From: Litoribacter ruber
Lineage (GTDB): Bacteria > Bacteroidota > Bacteroidia > Cytophagales > Cyclobacteriaceae
NCBI RefSeq assembly: GCF_018500185.1
Contig: NZ_JAHBGI010000012.1
Location: 1 to 64,000, forward strand
Length of the DNA: 64,000 bases
Direction of reading: 5' to 3'
Shown here: piece by piece, positions 34,701 to 43,003 of the stretch
How positions within the stretch are numbered: position 1 is the stretch's first letter
Layout of the letters: each line of letters starts with the position of its first letter
The notes under the pieces: generated by a model
What the model saw: only the letters and a program-made list of their open reading frames with translations
Told to the model about the DNA's origin: nothing
Database searches by the model: none
Made by a program: the position numbers and the translations under genes

Positions 34701-34867
34701 GCTTCAGGTCCCTTTTTGGCGGCAAACGCAAAGAAGAAGTGGACCCTGAGCAAATCGACGATATTGTCTACCGCAACGAAGACCGCCGCGTCCGTTTTCT
34801 TAATATCAACATGAAAGGTACCCCTGATGATATTCAGGTGTCACTGGGGAGGGATAGGTCGAATTAA
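31712..34867 (+). CDS. AsmA-family (TamB/YhdP-like) envelope protein
   Basis: A 1051-aa protein with one N-terminal transmembrane helix (about residues 4-28) followed by an AsmA N-terminal region (ITVNESFDGELTIKGSHISPFANFPYISIDL). A very long series of amphipathic beta-strands runs to a C-terminal AsmA-like region near residue 900-1030. AsmA-like proteins are thought to bridge the periplasm and move phospholipids to the outer membrane. The size lies between AsmA (about 620) and YhdP/TamB (about 1260). It appears to be transcribed alone from a promoter near 31646. The leftward gene upstream and the small gene downstream are separate units. Confidence 0.85.
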   Translation: MSKKIIIIILAIILVPVLLLAGTIAAVYYNQQKIVQRALITVNESFDGELTIKGSHISPFANFPYISIDLEEVAFYENKAMDTRPLYTASDVYVGFDIKDILAGNYSVKSIKVKNGHLDVVRYENGDINLLLAKGLGEDAEPETNEAFNGQVELESLKIDGFEISYKDLSSAQVILAHIKSVDTKLKYSADHFYIDLASDFLLDIVENGQPTFFANKHLDIDLHLDYDMTEELVTVLKSQVMLEQALFSLEGLVDMDDDMDMDLKFYGEKPDFNIFAAFAPAEIGEALKRYRNEGQIYFLGSVKGKSANGNIPAVSVEFGADNAYFLNTEMNKKVDDLAFAGYFTNGKERTLESSELRLQRFTARPEEGIFEGKMIVKNFKDPFIKVNLHADLDLEFIGQFLQVEGLERIKGQVLLDMDFDELIDLELPGENLAQLKQGIDSELTIKNLSFNIPDYPHPIRNANGHAVMRDGKIEMDNLSFNIAGSDFKFTMGLSDFPALFHQYDQIVNLELNANSKKIDFPELLSFDSALLAITDEVIDDFEIKLAFEANAKDLWNFEHLPKGEFFIKDFHAKLKNYSHALHDFHADLIITDSSFLLKDFSGFIDKSDFHFTGKLDNYRKWFQEVKKGDTKFEFDFHSDYLQLADLLSYDGQNYLPEDYRNEELRGVKAHGLLDLHYDSVFHSLDFYLSGFQGKMNVHPLKFENFKGRVHYEDEHLLVEGFEGKMGASDFKIDLAYYLGEDSTIRKRDNHFRFVAKALDLDALMNYDIQADTSHEDAFNIFDLPFTDMKFQAEIGKLNYHTYWLDNFKVKGRIQEDHFMYLDTLGVNVAEGWLGMKGYFNGSDPKNIYFNSTLQAERLDLDKLLIKFENFGQDYFINENIHGKVSGTITSNFLVHPDFTPILEKSEAHMDLRIYEGSINNFAPLHALSDYFKDKNLNMVRFDTLENAMDLKEGVLSIPKMNINSSLGFIELSGKQSLDLSMDYFLRIPLGLVTQVGFRSLFGGKRKEEVDPEQIDDIVYRNEDRRVRFLNINMKGTPDDIQVSLGRDRSN

Positions 34868-34968
34868 GGGTGATTTTCAGCAGTTTAAAATTTGATCAAA
34901 AAAAAATCAAAAAATCTCAAAATTTTTTTCAAAAGATTTTTGGGGTGAAATGCAATAAAGTTTTGGTG

Positions 34969-34994
34969 TGTTACAAAAATAAATTTATGTAACA
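34969..34994. promoter_or_regulatory. TGTTACA/TGTAACA inverted repeat in a very AT-rich gap
   Basis: TGTTACA (34969-34975) and TGTAACA (34988-34994) are exact reverse complements around a 12-bp AT spacer, the shape of a dimeric regulator site. The whole gap 34868-35162 is extremely AT-rich with several poly-A and poly-T runs, including a weak stem CAAAAAATCT/AGATTTTTGG (34908-34943). I see no other gene in it. Confidence 0.45.
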
Positions 34995-35162
34995 ATAGTT
35001 GGTGAATTGTGTCAGTATTAGGTTGATTGTTTTGGGTTTTTGGTGTTTTGGAAATAAAAATTTTTGTTTCATATTAGTGTCGTAATCAAAACCAAATGGG
35101 AATATCACCCAGGATTTGATACCCTAAATAAGAATCTTTTTAAAACATTAACGTACCATACT

Positions 35163-35375
35163 ATGAAAAACTTTAAGAAAATTGCTCTGGTTAATTTTTA
35201 CGCACTAGTAACTGTCGTAGCTATCTTTGCTGCCACCAAGATGTTGGGCATGGAGTTCGGATTCACCGCTTCTTCTCTTGTACCCACAGTTCTTTTGCTA
35301 GTTGTTCCTCAGGCTGGTTTTATCTATTACCTGACCAAGGATTATAGCCCAAAGAGACAAGAAGCCATCGCATAA
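35163..35375 (+). CDS. Small two-helix membrane protein of unknown function
   Basis: A 70-aa protein starting MKNFKKIALVNFYAL at the ATG 35163. It has two predicted transmembrane segments (about residues 6-24 and 33-54) and a short basic tail ending SPKRQEAIA. A frame opening upstream at 35064 would add 33 residues of unlikely, non-hydrophobic sequence, so the internal ATG is preferred. No family is recognised. A near-ideal terminator follows, and a 295-bp AT-rich region with an inverted repeat precedes it. This is the layout of a small, individually regulated gene. Confidence 0.7.
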   Translation: MKNFKKIALVNFYALVTVVAIFAATKMLGMEFGFTASSLVPTVLLLVVPQAGFIYYLTKDYSPKRQEAIA

Positions 35376-35395
35376 CAATCCTTTTACTTTAACCC

Positions 35396-35430
35396 AAAAA
35401 GCCCCAAGTAGCAATACTTGGGGCTTTTTT
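35396..35430. terminator. Strong bidirectional terminator
   Basis: AAAAAGCCCCAAGTA (35396-35410) pairs perfectly over 15 bp with TACTTGGGGCTTTTT (35415-35429) around a GCAA tetraloop. It serves the small membrane protein gene rightward and the oligopeptidase gene leftward. Confidence 0.95.
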
Positions 35431-35452
35431 GGTTTTAGGAATAAGCTTTTGA

Positions 35453-37522
35453 TCAGTCCTTGATGTTGGCCAATTTTAGAATAAATGCATACTCCATGGC
35501 CAATTCTTTGAGGCTGTTGAATCTTCCTGAGGCACCTCCGTGGCCGGCATCCATATTGGTGTAAAGGAGAAGCAGGTTATCATCGGTTTTCAACTCCCGA
35601 AGCTTCGCGGCCCATTTGGTGGGCTCCCAATATTGAACCTGGCTGTCATGTAGGCCAGAAGTGATCAATAAGTGGGGATAGTCTTTAGCCTCAATGTTGT
35701 CGTAGGGAGAGTAGGAGAGCATATAGTCATAATACTCCTTATTTTTTGGATTACCCCACTCGTCAAACTCCCCAGTGGTCAATGGAATACTCTCGTCTAA
35801 CATGGTAGTGACCACGTCCACAAAGGGAACGGCTGCAATGATCCCATGATATAGCTCAGGACGCATATTCATCACAGCGCCCATCAGAAGGCCTCCTGCG
35901 CTGCCTCCCATCGCATAGAGGTTCTGCGGGGAAGTGTATTTTGCCTGGATCAAAAACTCAGAGCAGTCGACAAAGTCCTGAAAGGTATTTTTCTTTTGGA
36001 GCATTTTGCCGGTTTCATACCAGTTTCGGCCCATTTCCTGACCGCCTCTGATATGGGAAATAGCAAATACAAATCCTCTGTCCAACAAGCTCAGCCTGCT
36101 GGAACTAAATACTGGATCAGTACTGTACCCATATGAACCATAGGCATATTGTAGCAAAGGGTTTTGCCCGTTTTGTTTGAAAAGATCTTTTTTGTAGACA
36201 ATTGAAATAGGAATTTGGGTTCCGTCCACGGCAGTTGCCCATTCCCTTTTCGCTTCGTAATCGCTTTGCTCAAAACCTCCCAAAACTTCCTGCTGCTTGA
36301 GCAAGTACCTTTCACGACTCTCCATGTCATAATCAAACGTGGAGGCTGGGGTAGTGAGTGAATTATAACCAAATCTCAAGATGTGGGTGTCAAACTCGGG
36401 ATTGTGCCCTATCCAGATGGTGTAAGTTTCTTCATCAATCTCAATGAAATGGTTGGACCCATTTCGCATATGGCGGATCTGTATGCGCGAAAGGCCGTTG
36501 TTTCTTTCTTCAAGCACCAAGTGGTTTTTGAAAACCTCAAATCCCTCCAAAAGGACATCCTCACGATGGGGGATAATCTCTACCCAATTTTCGATGGATG
36601 GTTGGTCTACAGGAGCCTTGTCAAGCTTGAAGTTTGTAGCCTGATGGTTGTTTAGAATCAGAAAATGGCCGTTGAAATGTTCCACTTCATATTCCAAATC
36701 TCTTTTTCTCTTTTGCACCAAATGGATAAGTCCATGGGGGTCATTGGCATCAATAAACCTGTACTCGGAAGATACAGTGCTTTGAGATCCTATAAAGATG
36801 TATTCTTTGGATTTTGATTTCGCCACAAATGTGGTGAAAGTGTCATCTTTTTCCTCATAGACCAACTCATCCTCCTCTTGGGAAGTGCCCAGAGTGTGCT
36901 TATATATCTGAAATGAGCGCAAGGTATCTTGATCCTGTTTAGAGTAAAAAACAGTCTTGTTGTCATTGGCCCAAACAAAGTTTCCCGTAACTTCAATGAT
37001 TTCATCAGCCAAAAAATCACCAGTGCTTAGGTCTTTAAATCTGAGGGAATAAATTCTCCTCCCGATTATATCCTGAGCAAAGGCCATCAGGTTTTGGTTT
37101 GGGGCCACACCTACAGCACTCACATTAAAATAGTCAAAGTCCTCAGCCAAAACATTTTGGTCCAAAATCACTTCCTCATCCGCTTCCAATGTCTCTTTTT
37201 TCCGGCAAAAAACCGGATACTCTCCACCCTTTATATATTTGGTGTAGTAATAATAGCCATCCTTGAAATAAGGAACACTCTCATCATCTTCCTTCACCCG
37301 TCCTTTCATCTCCAAAAAAAGTTTTTCTTGCAAGCCCAAAGTATCAGCCAACTGGGCATCCAAGTAGCTGTTTTCCTCATTGAGATAGTTGATCACTTCC
37401 GGGTTGGATCGGTCATTCATCCAGTAGTAGTTATCTACTCTGGTGTGCTGGTGCATGGAAAGGGTTTTAGCTATTTTTTTAGCCACTGGCTTATTGAGAA
37501 GGTGGGTTTCCGTAATGTTCAT
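35453..37522 (-). CDS. ptrB: Oligopeptidase B-like S9 serine peptidase
   Basis: A 689-aa S9A peptidase, the length of oligopeptidase B. An N-terminal seven-bladed propeller (about residues 80-400) gates an alpha/beta-hydrolase domain. The catalytic triad is visible as Ser in AMGGSAGGLLMG (about 535), Asp in SGLHDSQVQYWEP (about 620) and His in MDAGHGGASGRF (about 660). No signal peptide is seen, so it acts in the cytoplasm on short peptides, preferring basic residues if it follows its family. It is a single leftward gene. Confidence 0.92.
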   Translation of the reverse strand: MNITETHLLNKPVAKKIAKTLSMHQHTRVDNYYWMNDRSNPEVINYLNEENSYLDAQLADTLGLQEKLFLEMKGRVKEDDESVPYFKDGYYYYTKYIKGGEYPVFCRKKETLEADEEVILDQNVLAEDFDYFNVSAVGVAPNQNLMAFAQDIIGRRIYSLRFKDLSTGDFLADEIIEVTGNFVWANDNKTVFYSKQDQDTLRSFQIYKHTLGTSQEEDELVYEEKDDTFTTFVAKSKSKEYIFIGSQSTVSSEYRFIDANDPHGLIHLVQKRKRDLEYEVEHFNGHFLILNNHQATNFKLDKAPVDQPSIENWVEIIPHREDVLLEGFEVFKNHLVLEERNNGLSRIQIRHMRNGSNHFIEIDEETYTIWIGHNPEFDTHILRFGYNSLTTPASTFDYDMESRERYLLKQQEVLGGFEQSDYEAKREWATAVDGTQIPISIVYKKDLFKQNGQNPLLQYAYGSYGYSTDPVFSSSRLSLLDRGFVFAISHIRGGQEMGRNWYETGKMLQKKNTFQDFVDCSEFLIQAKYTSPQNLYAMGGSAGGLLMGAVMNMRPELYHGIIAAVPFVDVVTTMLDESIPLTTGEFDEWGNPKNKEYYDYMLSYSPYDNIEAKDYPHLLITSGLHDSQVQYWEPTKWAAKLRELKTDDNLLLLYTNMDAGHGGASGRFNSLKELAMEYAFILKLANIKD

Positions 37523-37713
37523 ATAGGGATTTCGGTCAACTTTTACTCTAACGTTGCGACAAAAATAAATAGTTCGATTCGGATTATTTAGATTAAGTAA
37601 AAATAATTTGAGTATAGATTGATCTTTTGCGTTTTATTGAAATTTGTTTTTAAATGAGTATATTGAGTTGTTTTATTATTTGTTAGACTCATTTTTAACC
37701 AAACATTATTTTT

Positions 37714-38130
37714 ATGACATTTATCAAAGAGTTTAAAGAATTTGCTCTTAGAGGCAATGTGGTAGATTTGGCTATAGCCGTAATTATTGGAGGAGCTTTT
37801 GGTAGAATAGTTACATCCATGGTCAATGACATCATTATGCCTCCCATCGGATTGGCACTGGGTGGGGTGGACTTTAAAGATCTCATGGTAGTACTGCGGG
37901 AAGCTTATATTGATCCCGCAGGAGAATCCATCAGTGCAGTCACCCTCAATTATGGCAATTTTATTCAGCAGGTGGTTGACTTTCTGATTATTGCCTTTAT
38001 CATTTTTATGATAATCCGCTCTATGGCAAGGTTGCAGAAAAAAGAGGAGGCAAAACCAACTCCGCCACCTGCGCCTTCGCGTGAAGAAAAGCTGTTGGAG
38101 GAAATCAGGGATTTGTTAAAAAGACCTTAA
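37714..38130 (+). CDS. mscL: Large-conductance mechanosensitive channel
   Basis: A 138-aa MscL protein. The N-terminal helix [31 protein letters not shown] leads into TM1 and the conserved pore region, followed by a periplasmic loop, TM2 (about residues 88-108) and a cytoplasmic helix ending [12 protein letters not shown]. It opens under extreme membrane tension. The linker before the last helix is proline-rich ([12 protein letters not shown]). The window also holds an MscS-family gene at 7038, so two osmotic release valves are present. The gene is monocistronic with a hairpin terminator after it. Confidence 0.96.
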   Translation: MTFIKEFKEFALRGNVVDLAIAVIIGGAFGRIVTSMVNDIIMPPIGLALGGVDFKDLMVVLREAYIDPAGESISAVTLNYGNFIQQVVDFLIIAFIIFMIIRSMARLQKKEEAKPTPPPAPSREEKLLEEIRDLLKRP

Positions 38131-38141
38131 AAAATTAACTA

Positions 38142-38173
38142 GGGGAGTTGTCTACTATTTTGACAACTCCCTT
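38142..38173. terminator. Hairpin between convergent mscL and HhH-barrel genes
   Basis: GGGAGTTGTC (38143-38152) pairs perfectly with GACAACTCCC (38162-38171). The T-tract is poor rightward (TTACTTATT) and better leftward after a short gap. It overlaps the stop codon of the leftward gene. Confidence 0.6.
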
Positions 38174-40268
38174 ACTTATTAAAAGCATACCGGAGTTGCA
38201 AGGTACTTTCGGTAAGTGTTGAGCCGTTGATTTCCTGCAGGCCAGAACTGATTTTATCCCTGTCTGTAAAAGATGTGCGGGCTAGTCGTCCCCATACCGT
38301 AAGTTTAGGACTGATTTTATATTGGCTTAACAGGTAGTAGCGTATACCCTGACCATAATAGGCAGGGATGGAAAAGGCCCAAAGTACATTTTTCTCGTAC
38401 ACATACTGCCTGTTGTCATAATCATCAGTATCAAAAAGAGCTACCCTACCACTAAAGGAGGCTTTTTGGGACTTGAAAGTCAAGTCCTGCAAAATGGTGT
38501 ATCCTTTAGTTTTTTGTCCCTCAAAACGATAACTGCTAAACTGGACCCGGGACTTTATGCTCCAATTCCTGTCTAAAACCATGTCTAAGCTTGTGGTGGA
38601 GTTGAATCTTTTGGCGCTTGAAAGAATATGGCCGGAAGGACCTGCCGGTGCCGCTCGATGATTTCTTTCTTTACTCTCTTGCCTAGTTTGGACAAACATG
38701 GAGATCTGTCGGGAAGGCGAGTATGTGATCCGCTGAAGCCATTCATAGCCCTCGGAAGGCGCATAGGCCTGAAACCTAAGCCATGGAAACCTGAATTGGT
38801 CATAATACCCAGACCAGGTGACTTTTCGGATAGGCTTTGCCTGGAGACCTATGTAAAAGCCTGTTTCATTGATGGGGCGGCTCCCTTCTCCGAACCCGTT
38901 TCCGTAAAATGTATGGAAGTTTTTGGCATAATTTCTATAAAGGAGGGATAAGTCTACTTTTGGACTCAAACTGCTCATCAAGCCCAGTACTGTCCCCATA
39001 CCACCACTTTTTGATCGTGCGGACTCCCCAAAGAAAAAATAATTTTGATAATTATAATTGAAATAAAAGCTGTGTATATGATTTTGCTTTCCTCTAAATT
39101 CAAACTCGTTATACACTCTTTCTTGTCTTTGAAAAGGCTGGCTGTATTCAGTGAATAGCGTGTTAATACCCATTTGGAAAGAACGGTTGAGTGACGCGTA
39201 TTGAATATTCCCGCCTATATTGTTTTCCCGAAGTTGGGCTTTTTGGGCGATTTCATTGGAAGTACGGTGAAGGCCGCTCAGCGTGAGGGATGAAATGTAG
39301 GCTTCTTCTCTTTCAAGGGTGTCCAAACCTACCTGCAAATTGCCATCTCTAGGGGTGGAGGAGGCCAAGGCAGTGATTTCAAACCGGCCTTCCTTTCGGG
39401 TAAATGCCGCCCCTCGAAAATACCCAAATTCCAACACTGATGTATAGGGCCGGATGCCTAAAGAGCTCCTCCGGACGGTTGTGATTGCCTCTGCCCCCTT
39501 GCCTACAGAAAACCCCGAACCAAACACCAATCCCTGTCCAAACTGCAGCTGATAATCGCCCAAGGCCAAGGTTTTCCATTTCCCCTTGTTGTAGAGGGTG
39601 AAATGATAAGATAAAAAATTGAAACCATAGCGATTTGTGGGCGTGTCCCACGTAAATTGTTCTCCCGGATCTTTATCCAGCGTAAAGCCAACGCTAAAAT
39701 CCTTGGTATGTTGCATCCTAAACCTTACATATAAATCGTTAGGATCACCCAAATAGCGGTTGGTCAACCTGCCATTGGAAAGGGTATCAGGCGGGGAATA
39801 ACCCTTGCGGGGTTCCCAAACTCTCCGGTGACGGATCATTAGGTAATTCTCTCTATCACTTGCCATCCGACTCCAAAGGTTGCCAGTAAACTGGTGCTCT
39901 CGGTCTTCAAGCGTCACAAAAGGCAATAACTTATAAATGGTTTCCAAGTCAAATTCAGGGATTGCCTGAAGCTCATAAATGGTTAAAAATTGGCCAAAAG
40001 TATTTCTGTAATTTATGAATTCCGTGATTTGAAGGGGAGTTAATATGTATAAAGACTGAAGCTCCTCTGCGGAGACCTTATTCAAATGGACTGGGTTGAG
40101 AAGTAGCTGCAGGAGACCTTCATAGAGGTTTTCATAATCCAGTTCCTCATCCTGGAACGCAAACAGGTCCTCTGCAAACTGCTCCAGATCAATTTCCCTT
40201 GGCTTGTAAGTTTGGGCTAAAATTGGAAATGCTGCAAGGAAAATGAAAAAGGCCCAGCACCACCTCAT
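38172..40268 (-). CDS. Outer-membrane beta-barrel protein with N-terminal helix-hairpin-helix motifs
   Basis: A 698-aa protein with a signal peptide (ends FPILAQ). It has about 100 residues containing two ComEA-like helix-hairpin-helix repeats (NPVHLNKVSAEELQSLYILT and GQFLTIYELQAIPEFDLETI). About 550 residues of alternating aromatic/polar strands follow, ending in a C-terminal strand (STLQLRYAFNK) typical of an outer-membrane barrel. Proteins with this architecture are common in Bacteroidota but I know of no proven role; the HhH part could bind DNA or act as a plug. Its start overlaps the stop of the PorV-like gene by 4 bp (ATGA), so the two are coupled. Confidence 0.82.
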   Translation of the reverse strand: MRWCWAFFIFLAAFPILAQTYKPREIDLEQFAEDLFAFQDEELDYENLYEGLLQLLLNPVHLNKVSAEELQSLYILTPLQITEFINYRNTFGQFLTIYELQAIPEFDLETIYKLLPFVTLEDREHQFTGNLWSRMASDRENYLMIRHRRVWEPRKGYSPPDTLSNGRLTNRYLGDPNDLYVRFRMQHTKDFSVGFTLDKDPGEQFTWDTPTNRYGFNFLSYHFTLYNKGKWKTLALGDYQLQFGQGLVFGSGFSVGKGAEAITTVRRSSLGIRPYTSVLEFGYFRGAAFTRKEGRFEITALASSTPRDGNLQVGLDTLEREEAYISSLTLSGLHRTSNEIAQKAQLRENNIGGNIQYASLNRSFQMGINTLFTEYSQPFQRQERVYNEFEFRGKQNHIHSFYFNYNYQNYFFFGESARSKSGGMGTVLGLMSSLSPKVDLSLLYRNYAKNFHTFYGNGFGEGSRPINETGFYIGLQAKPIRKVTWSGYYDQFRFPWLRFQAYAPSEGYEWLQRITYSPSRQISMFVQTRQESKERNHRAAPAGPSGHILSSAKRFNSTTSLDMVLDRNWSIKSRVQFSSYRFEGQKTKGYTILQDLTFKSQKASFSGRVALFDTDDYDNRQYVYEKNVLWAFSIPAYYGQGIRYYLLSQYKISPKLTVWGRLARTSFTDRDKISSGLQEINGSTLTESTLQLRYAFNK

Positions 40269-41089
40269 TGTCCAAAGAGAAGGTTAAATGAGAAATGGTG
40301 CGTGAAGCCGAGTTTATAATTTTGGCTTAAGGCATAATCTATGTGGTATTTTCTAGGCCTGAATCCAATCCCAAAAAACAGGTTGTTGGGGTTGGTGTTG
40401 AAGCCAAGCCGGCCCTGAAGCTTCTCCTGCATGTTATATTCCATCCCGGCCTTAAATTGGGGTGGGAGCAAAATATCTTTCTCGGCTTCCACATTCAAGA
40501 TTAGGGCATTTGAAGGCCGTATTGACAAGCCTGCTTTCACGAGGGTTGGGAAGGTATCATCGGTATAGCGGCTCATTTTGGCCCGAGTGAAGTTGTAAAT
40601 GTGGGCTCCAAAGAATAGGTGAGGGGAAAGCTCCGCCACTCCTCCAAATTCAAAAATCGGCACACCACTTCGGCCAAATTCATCAATGTTGGTCTGCAGG
40701 TAGTTTGCCTTTACGCCAAAACTCGCAATCCCCAGCTTATTCGAAAATCCAAGTCCCAAATTCTGCTGGTTAAAAAGCTGTCCTCCGAAATGGCTGACAT
40801 TGATTCCCAAGTTGCCTTTTGTAGTTACCATCGCCAAGCCTGCCGAGAGAGTTGAGAGTTCAGATAGGTTTAGGCGGTGATCAAATCCGAAGAAGGCCTG
40901 GGATTGCTCCAGCCTACCCAGTGCACCAATATTGTTGAAAAGACTATAGCCATCCACCAGCGTAACATGGGAGTTGCCCATCCCCATGCTCCGGGCACCA
41001 GATGGATAGGTTTCCATCCCTGATTGGGCTACAGATACTATTACACAGCAAGTCCATAAGGACAGGGTCATCCATGCGGTATGCCTCAT
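40265..41089 (-). CDS. PorV/PorQ-like outer-membrane beta-barrel protein
   Basis: A 274-aa protein with a signal peptide (ends VSVAQS). Its N-terminus, GARSMGMGNSHVTLVDGYSLFNNIGALG, is the hallmark of the PorV/PorQ/FadL-like group. The rest alternates like a 14-strand barrel, ending HHFSFNLLFGQ. It is too short to be PorV itself (about 390 aa). Its stop overlaps the start of the HhH-barrel gene, implying a joint function at the outer membrane. It is preceded by 87 bp after the BamA-like gene, so all three leftward genes may share a transcript. Confidence 0.78.
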   Translation of the reverse strand: MRHTAWMTLSLWTCCVIVSVAQSGMETYPSGARSMGMGNSHVTLVDGYSLFNNIGALGRLEQSQAFFGFDHRLNLSELSTLSAGLAMVTTKGNLGINVSHFGGQLFNQQNLGLGFSNKLGIASFGVKANYLQTNIDEFGRSGVPIFEFGGVAELSPHLFFGAHIYNFTRAKMSRYTDDTFPTLVKAGLSIRPSNALILNVEAEKDILLPPQFKAGMEYNMQEKLQGRLGFNTNPNNLFFGIGFRPRKYHIDYALSQNYKLGFTHHFSFNLLFGQ

Positions 41090-41176
41090 AAAAAATGAAA
41101 ATAGGAGTTGAGGATAAAAAATTGAATAGTAATTTACTATAAAATTACCATAACCTATTGAAAATAAACGACTAAG

Positions 41177-42613
41177 TTAGAAAGGTGCCCTGAAGTTTAT
41201 AAAAAAGTTTCCAAACCCGAGGTTGTTAACTGAGTATTCAAAGCGGAAAACCTGATCATAGAAGGTCACCAAGTCCAATCCCAAGCCGTAACCGTATAGA
41301 TACCGATTGGTCAATCGGGCATTTTCAGGCAGGTTATTTCTGTCTTTAACATGGCCATGGTCAAAGTTAGCACTCAAATAAAGCCTCACTGGGAAGGTGG
41401 AGAGGGCATCGACAGGGACAAAGCTGGAAAGGTCATAAGCCTTGTTGAATAGCTCATATCGTAAACTGTTTTTATGGGCAACCGTTTGCTGGCCCTCAAT
41501 TACGTTCAATTCATATCCACGGATAAAGTTTGGCAAGTAGCCTATACCCCTTACCAAGGTATAGGGCTGCTGGGGGCTCAAATAGGTGGAACCTGATACC
41601 CCCGTCACAAAATGGATTTTGGGAGTGATCCTCAAATATTTGTTGGCAATAAGAGAAAACTCTGTCTCGTTTACATCATCATTTGAAAAAAGCCCATAGC
41701 GGGTCAATCCTACATTCAAAACCTGCCCCTCGGTAGCATAGGCAACATTGTCCCGCTTGTCGTGGCGGTAGCTATAGCTGGCAGAGAAAAACCTTAGCTG
41801 GTTATCCCCATGCTGAAAGAAATCCGGATTTTCGGCCAAAACATCTTCATGGATAGAGGTCTGGTTATAGCCTACCGTGATGTTGTGGAAGTTGTAAAAA
41901 CTGCCCCTATATGTGTACCGAATATTTCCAGCAATATTTTGCCTCAAGACATCCTCATTGTCATTGGTATAGAAAACCTGCCTATTGTCCACTGAGCGAA
42001 GGGGAATGGTTTTCATGGTAAAATAGGTGACCTGGGCAGCCAAGCCATGCTGTTGGTTCCGGTCTATATATGGCTTGGAATATATCAGGTCAAAAGCCTG
42101 CGTGAAACCAAATTGAGCCAATAGCTTTAGCTTTTCATTTCGCCCGCCCACGTTGTCATGGTTGAGTTTTACCCCATAGTTAACCCTTGAAAAATCCCGG
42201 TTTTGGTTGACCCACCATTCGGAGAAGTTCCGATCGGCAAGCGTGAAAATCACACTTGGAATCACATACCACCGCTCTTTTACGGTCACCAAAATTTCCA
42301 CTTGGTCATCTTCTACGAAAAGGGGGGTGACTTCCGCTGTAGTAAACAGCTGAAGGTTGTAAATCTTCTTTTGGTCTTCGATCAGGAGGGAAATAAACTC
42401 TTCCCAATCATAGGTAGTCCTGCTTTGGATATCCATTTCCCTGGAAATGATGCTTTTCCTCGTTTTTTCATTTCCAATGATGAAAATATTGTTTACCGTC
42501 ACCTGCTCCGGGGCCTTGGGGTCGATGGCAAGGGAATCCAGGTCTTGTGCGATAAGACAATTGGGAGCCACGCTCAGCAGTAAGAGGATGATATATTTCC
42601 AGTAAAACTTCAA
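41177..42613 (-). CDS. BamA/TamA-like outer-membrane protein with one POTRA domain
   Basis: A 478-aa Omp85-superfamily protein with a signal peptide (ends NCLIAQ). It has one apparent POTRA domain (VTVNNIFIIGNEKTRKSIISREMDI to VEILVTVKER, about residues 38-115). A 16-strand surface-antigen barrel follows, with the conserved lid-loop segment YLPNFIRGYELNVIEG (about 360) where VRGY/F motifs normally occur. It is far shorter than BamA (about 800 aa with five POTRA), so it is probably a specialised insertase or translocator. A leftward -7 box lies at 42638-42645. Confidence 0.85.
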   Translation of the reverse strand: MKFYWKYIILLLLSVAPNCLIAQDLDSLAIDPKAPEQVTVNNIFIIGNEKTRKSIISREMDIQSRTTYDWEEFISLLIEDQKKIYNLQLFTTAEVTPLFVEDDQVEILVTVKERWYVIPSVIFTLADRNFSEWWVNQNRDFSRVNYGVKLNHDNVGGRNEKLKLLAQFGFTQAFDLIYSKPYIDRNQQHGLAAQVTYFTMKTIPLRSVDNRQVFYTNDNEDVLRQNIAGNIRYTYRGSFYNFHNITVGYNQTSIHEDVLAENPDFFQHGDNQLRFFSASYSYRHDKRDNVAYATEGQVLNVGLTRYGLFSNDDVNETEFSLIANKYLRITPKIHFVTGVSGSTYLSPQQPYTLVRGIGYLPNFIRGYELNVIEGQQTVAHKNSLRYELFNKAYDLSSFVPVDALSTFPVRLYLSANFDHGHVKDRNNLPENARLTNRYLYGYGLGLDLVTFYDQVFRFEYSVNNLGFGNFFINFRAPF

Positions 42614-42637
42614 ATGACCTTTTTGTATTTAATAAAT

Positions 42638-42645
42638 CAAAATTA
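42638..42645 (-). promoter_or_regulatory. -7 promoter box of the BamA-like gene
   Basis: On the minus strand the bases read TAATTTTG, a perfect TAnnTTTG box, 24 bp before the BamA-like start at 42613. No matching -33 element was found at N19. Confidence 0.45.
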
Positions 42646-42779
42646 GGAACTAACTTAGGCAGTTGTAACTTAAATACCTAAAGCCAGAATCAAATTAACG
42701 TGCCGTGGGTTTAATTATTTAACAGGGGAAACGACTTTAAACCCAAGCTATCATCTCTAGCCAGCTAAACTAAAACTGT

Positions 42780-43001
42780 GTGAGTACCATCTTCAAAAAA
42801 ATTGCGATTTTACCCGTATTGTTTTATCAATACTTCATCTCCCCATTGCTGCCACCCATGTGCCGATACACGCCTACGTGCAGCCAGTACACAAAAGAAG
42901 CCATTTTAAAACATGGGGTTTTCAAAGGTGGGTGGCTTGGCATCAAGCGGATCGCAAGATGCAACCCGCTTGGCGGTCATGGCCATGATCCGGTCCCTTA
43001 A
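42780..43001 (+). CDS. yidD: Membrane protein insertion efficiency factor YidD
   Basis: A 73-aa protein with the YidD signature: a hydrophobic N-terminus ([16 protein letters not shown]), [15 protein letters not shown] and [18 protein letters not shown]. YidD assists YidC-dependent membrane insertion. The start is GTG at 42780, since the only in-frame ATG lies inside the family motif. It is not next to rpmH, rnpA or yidC, as it often is elsewhere. It converges with lgt, leaving 2 bp between the two stop codons. Confidence 0.95.
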   Translation: MSTIFKKIAILPVLFYQYFISPLLPPMCRYTPTCSQYTKEAILKHGVFKGGWLGIKRIARCNPLGGHGHDPVP

Positions 43002-43003
43002 GA

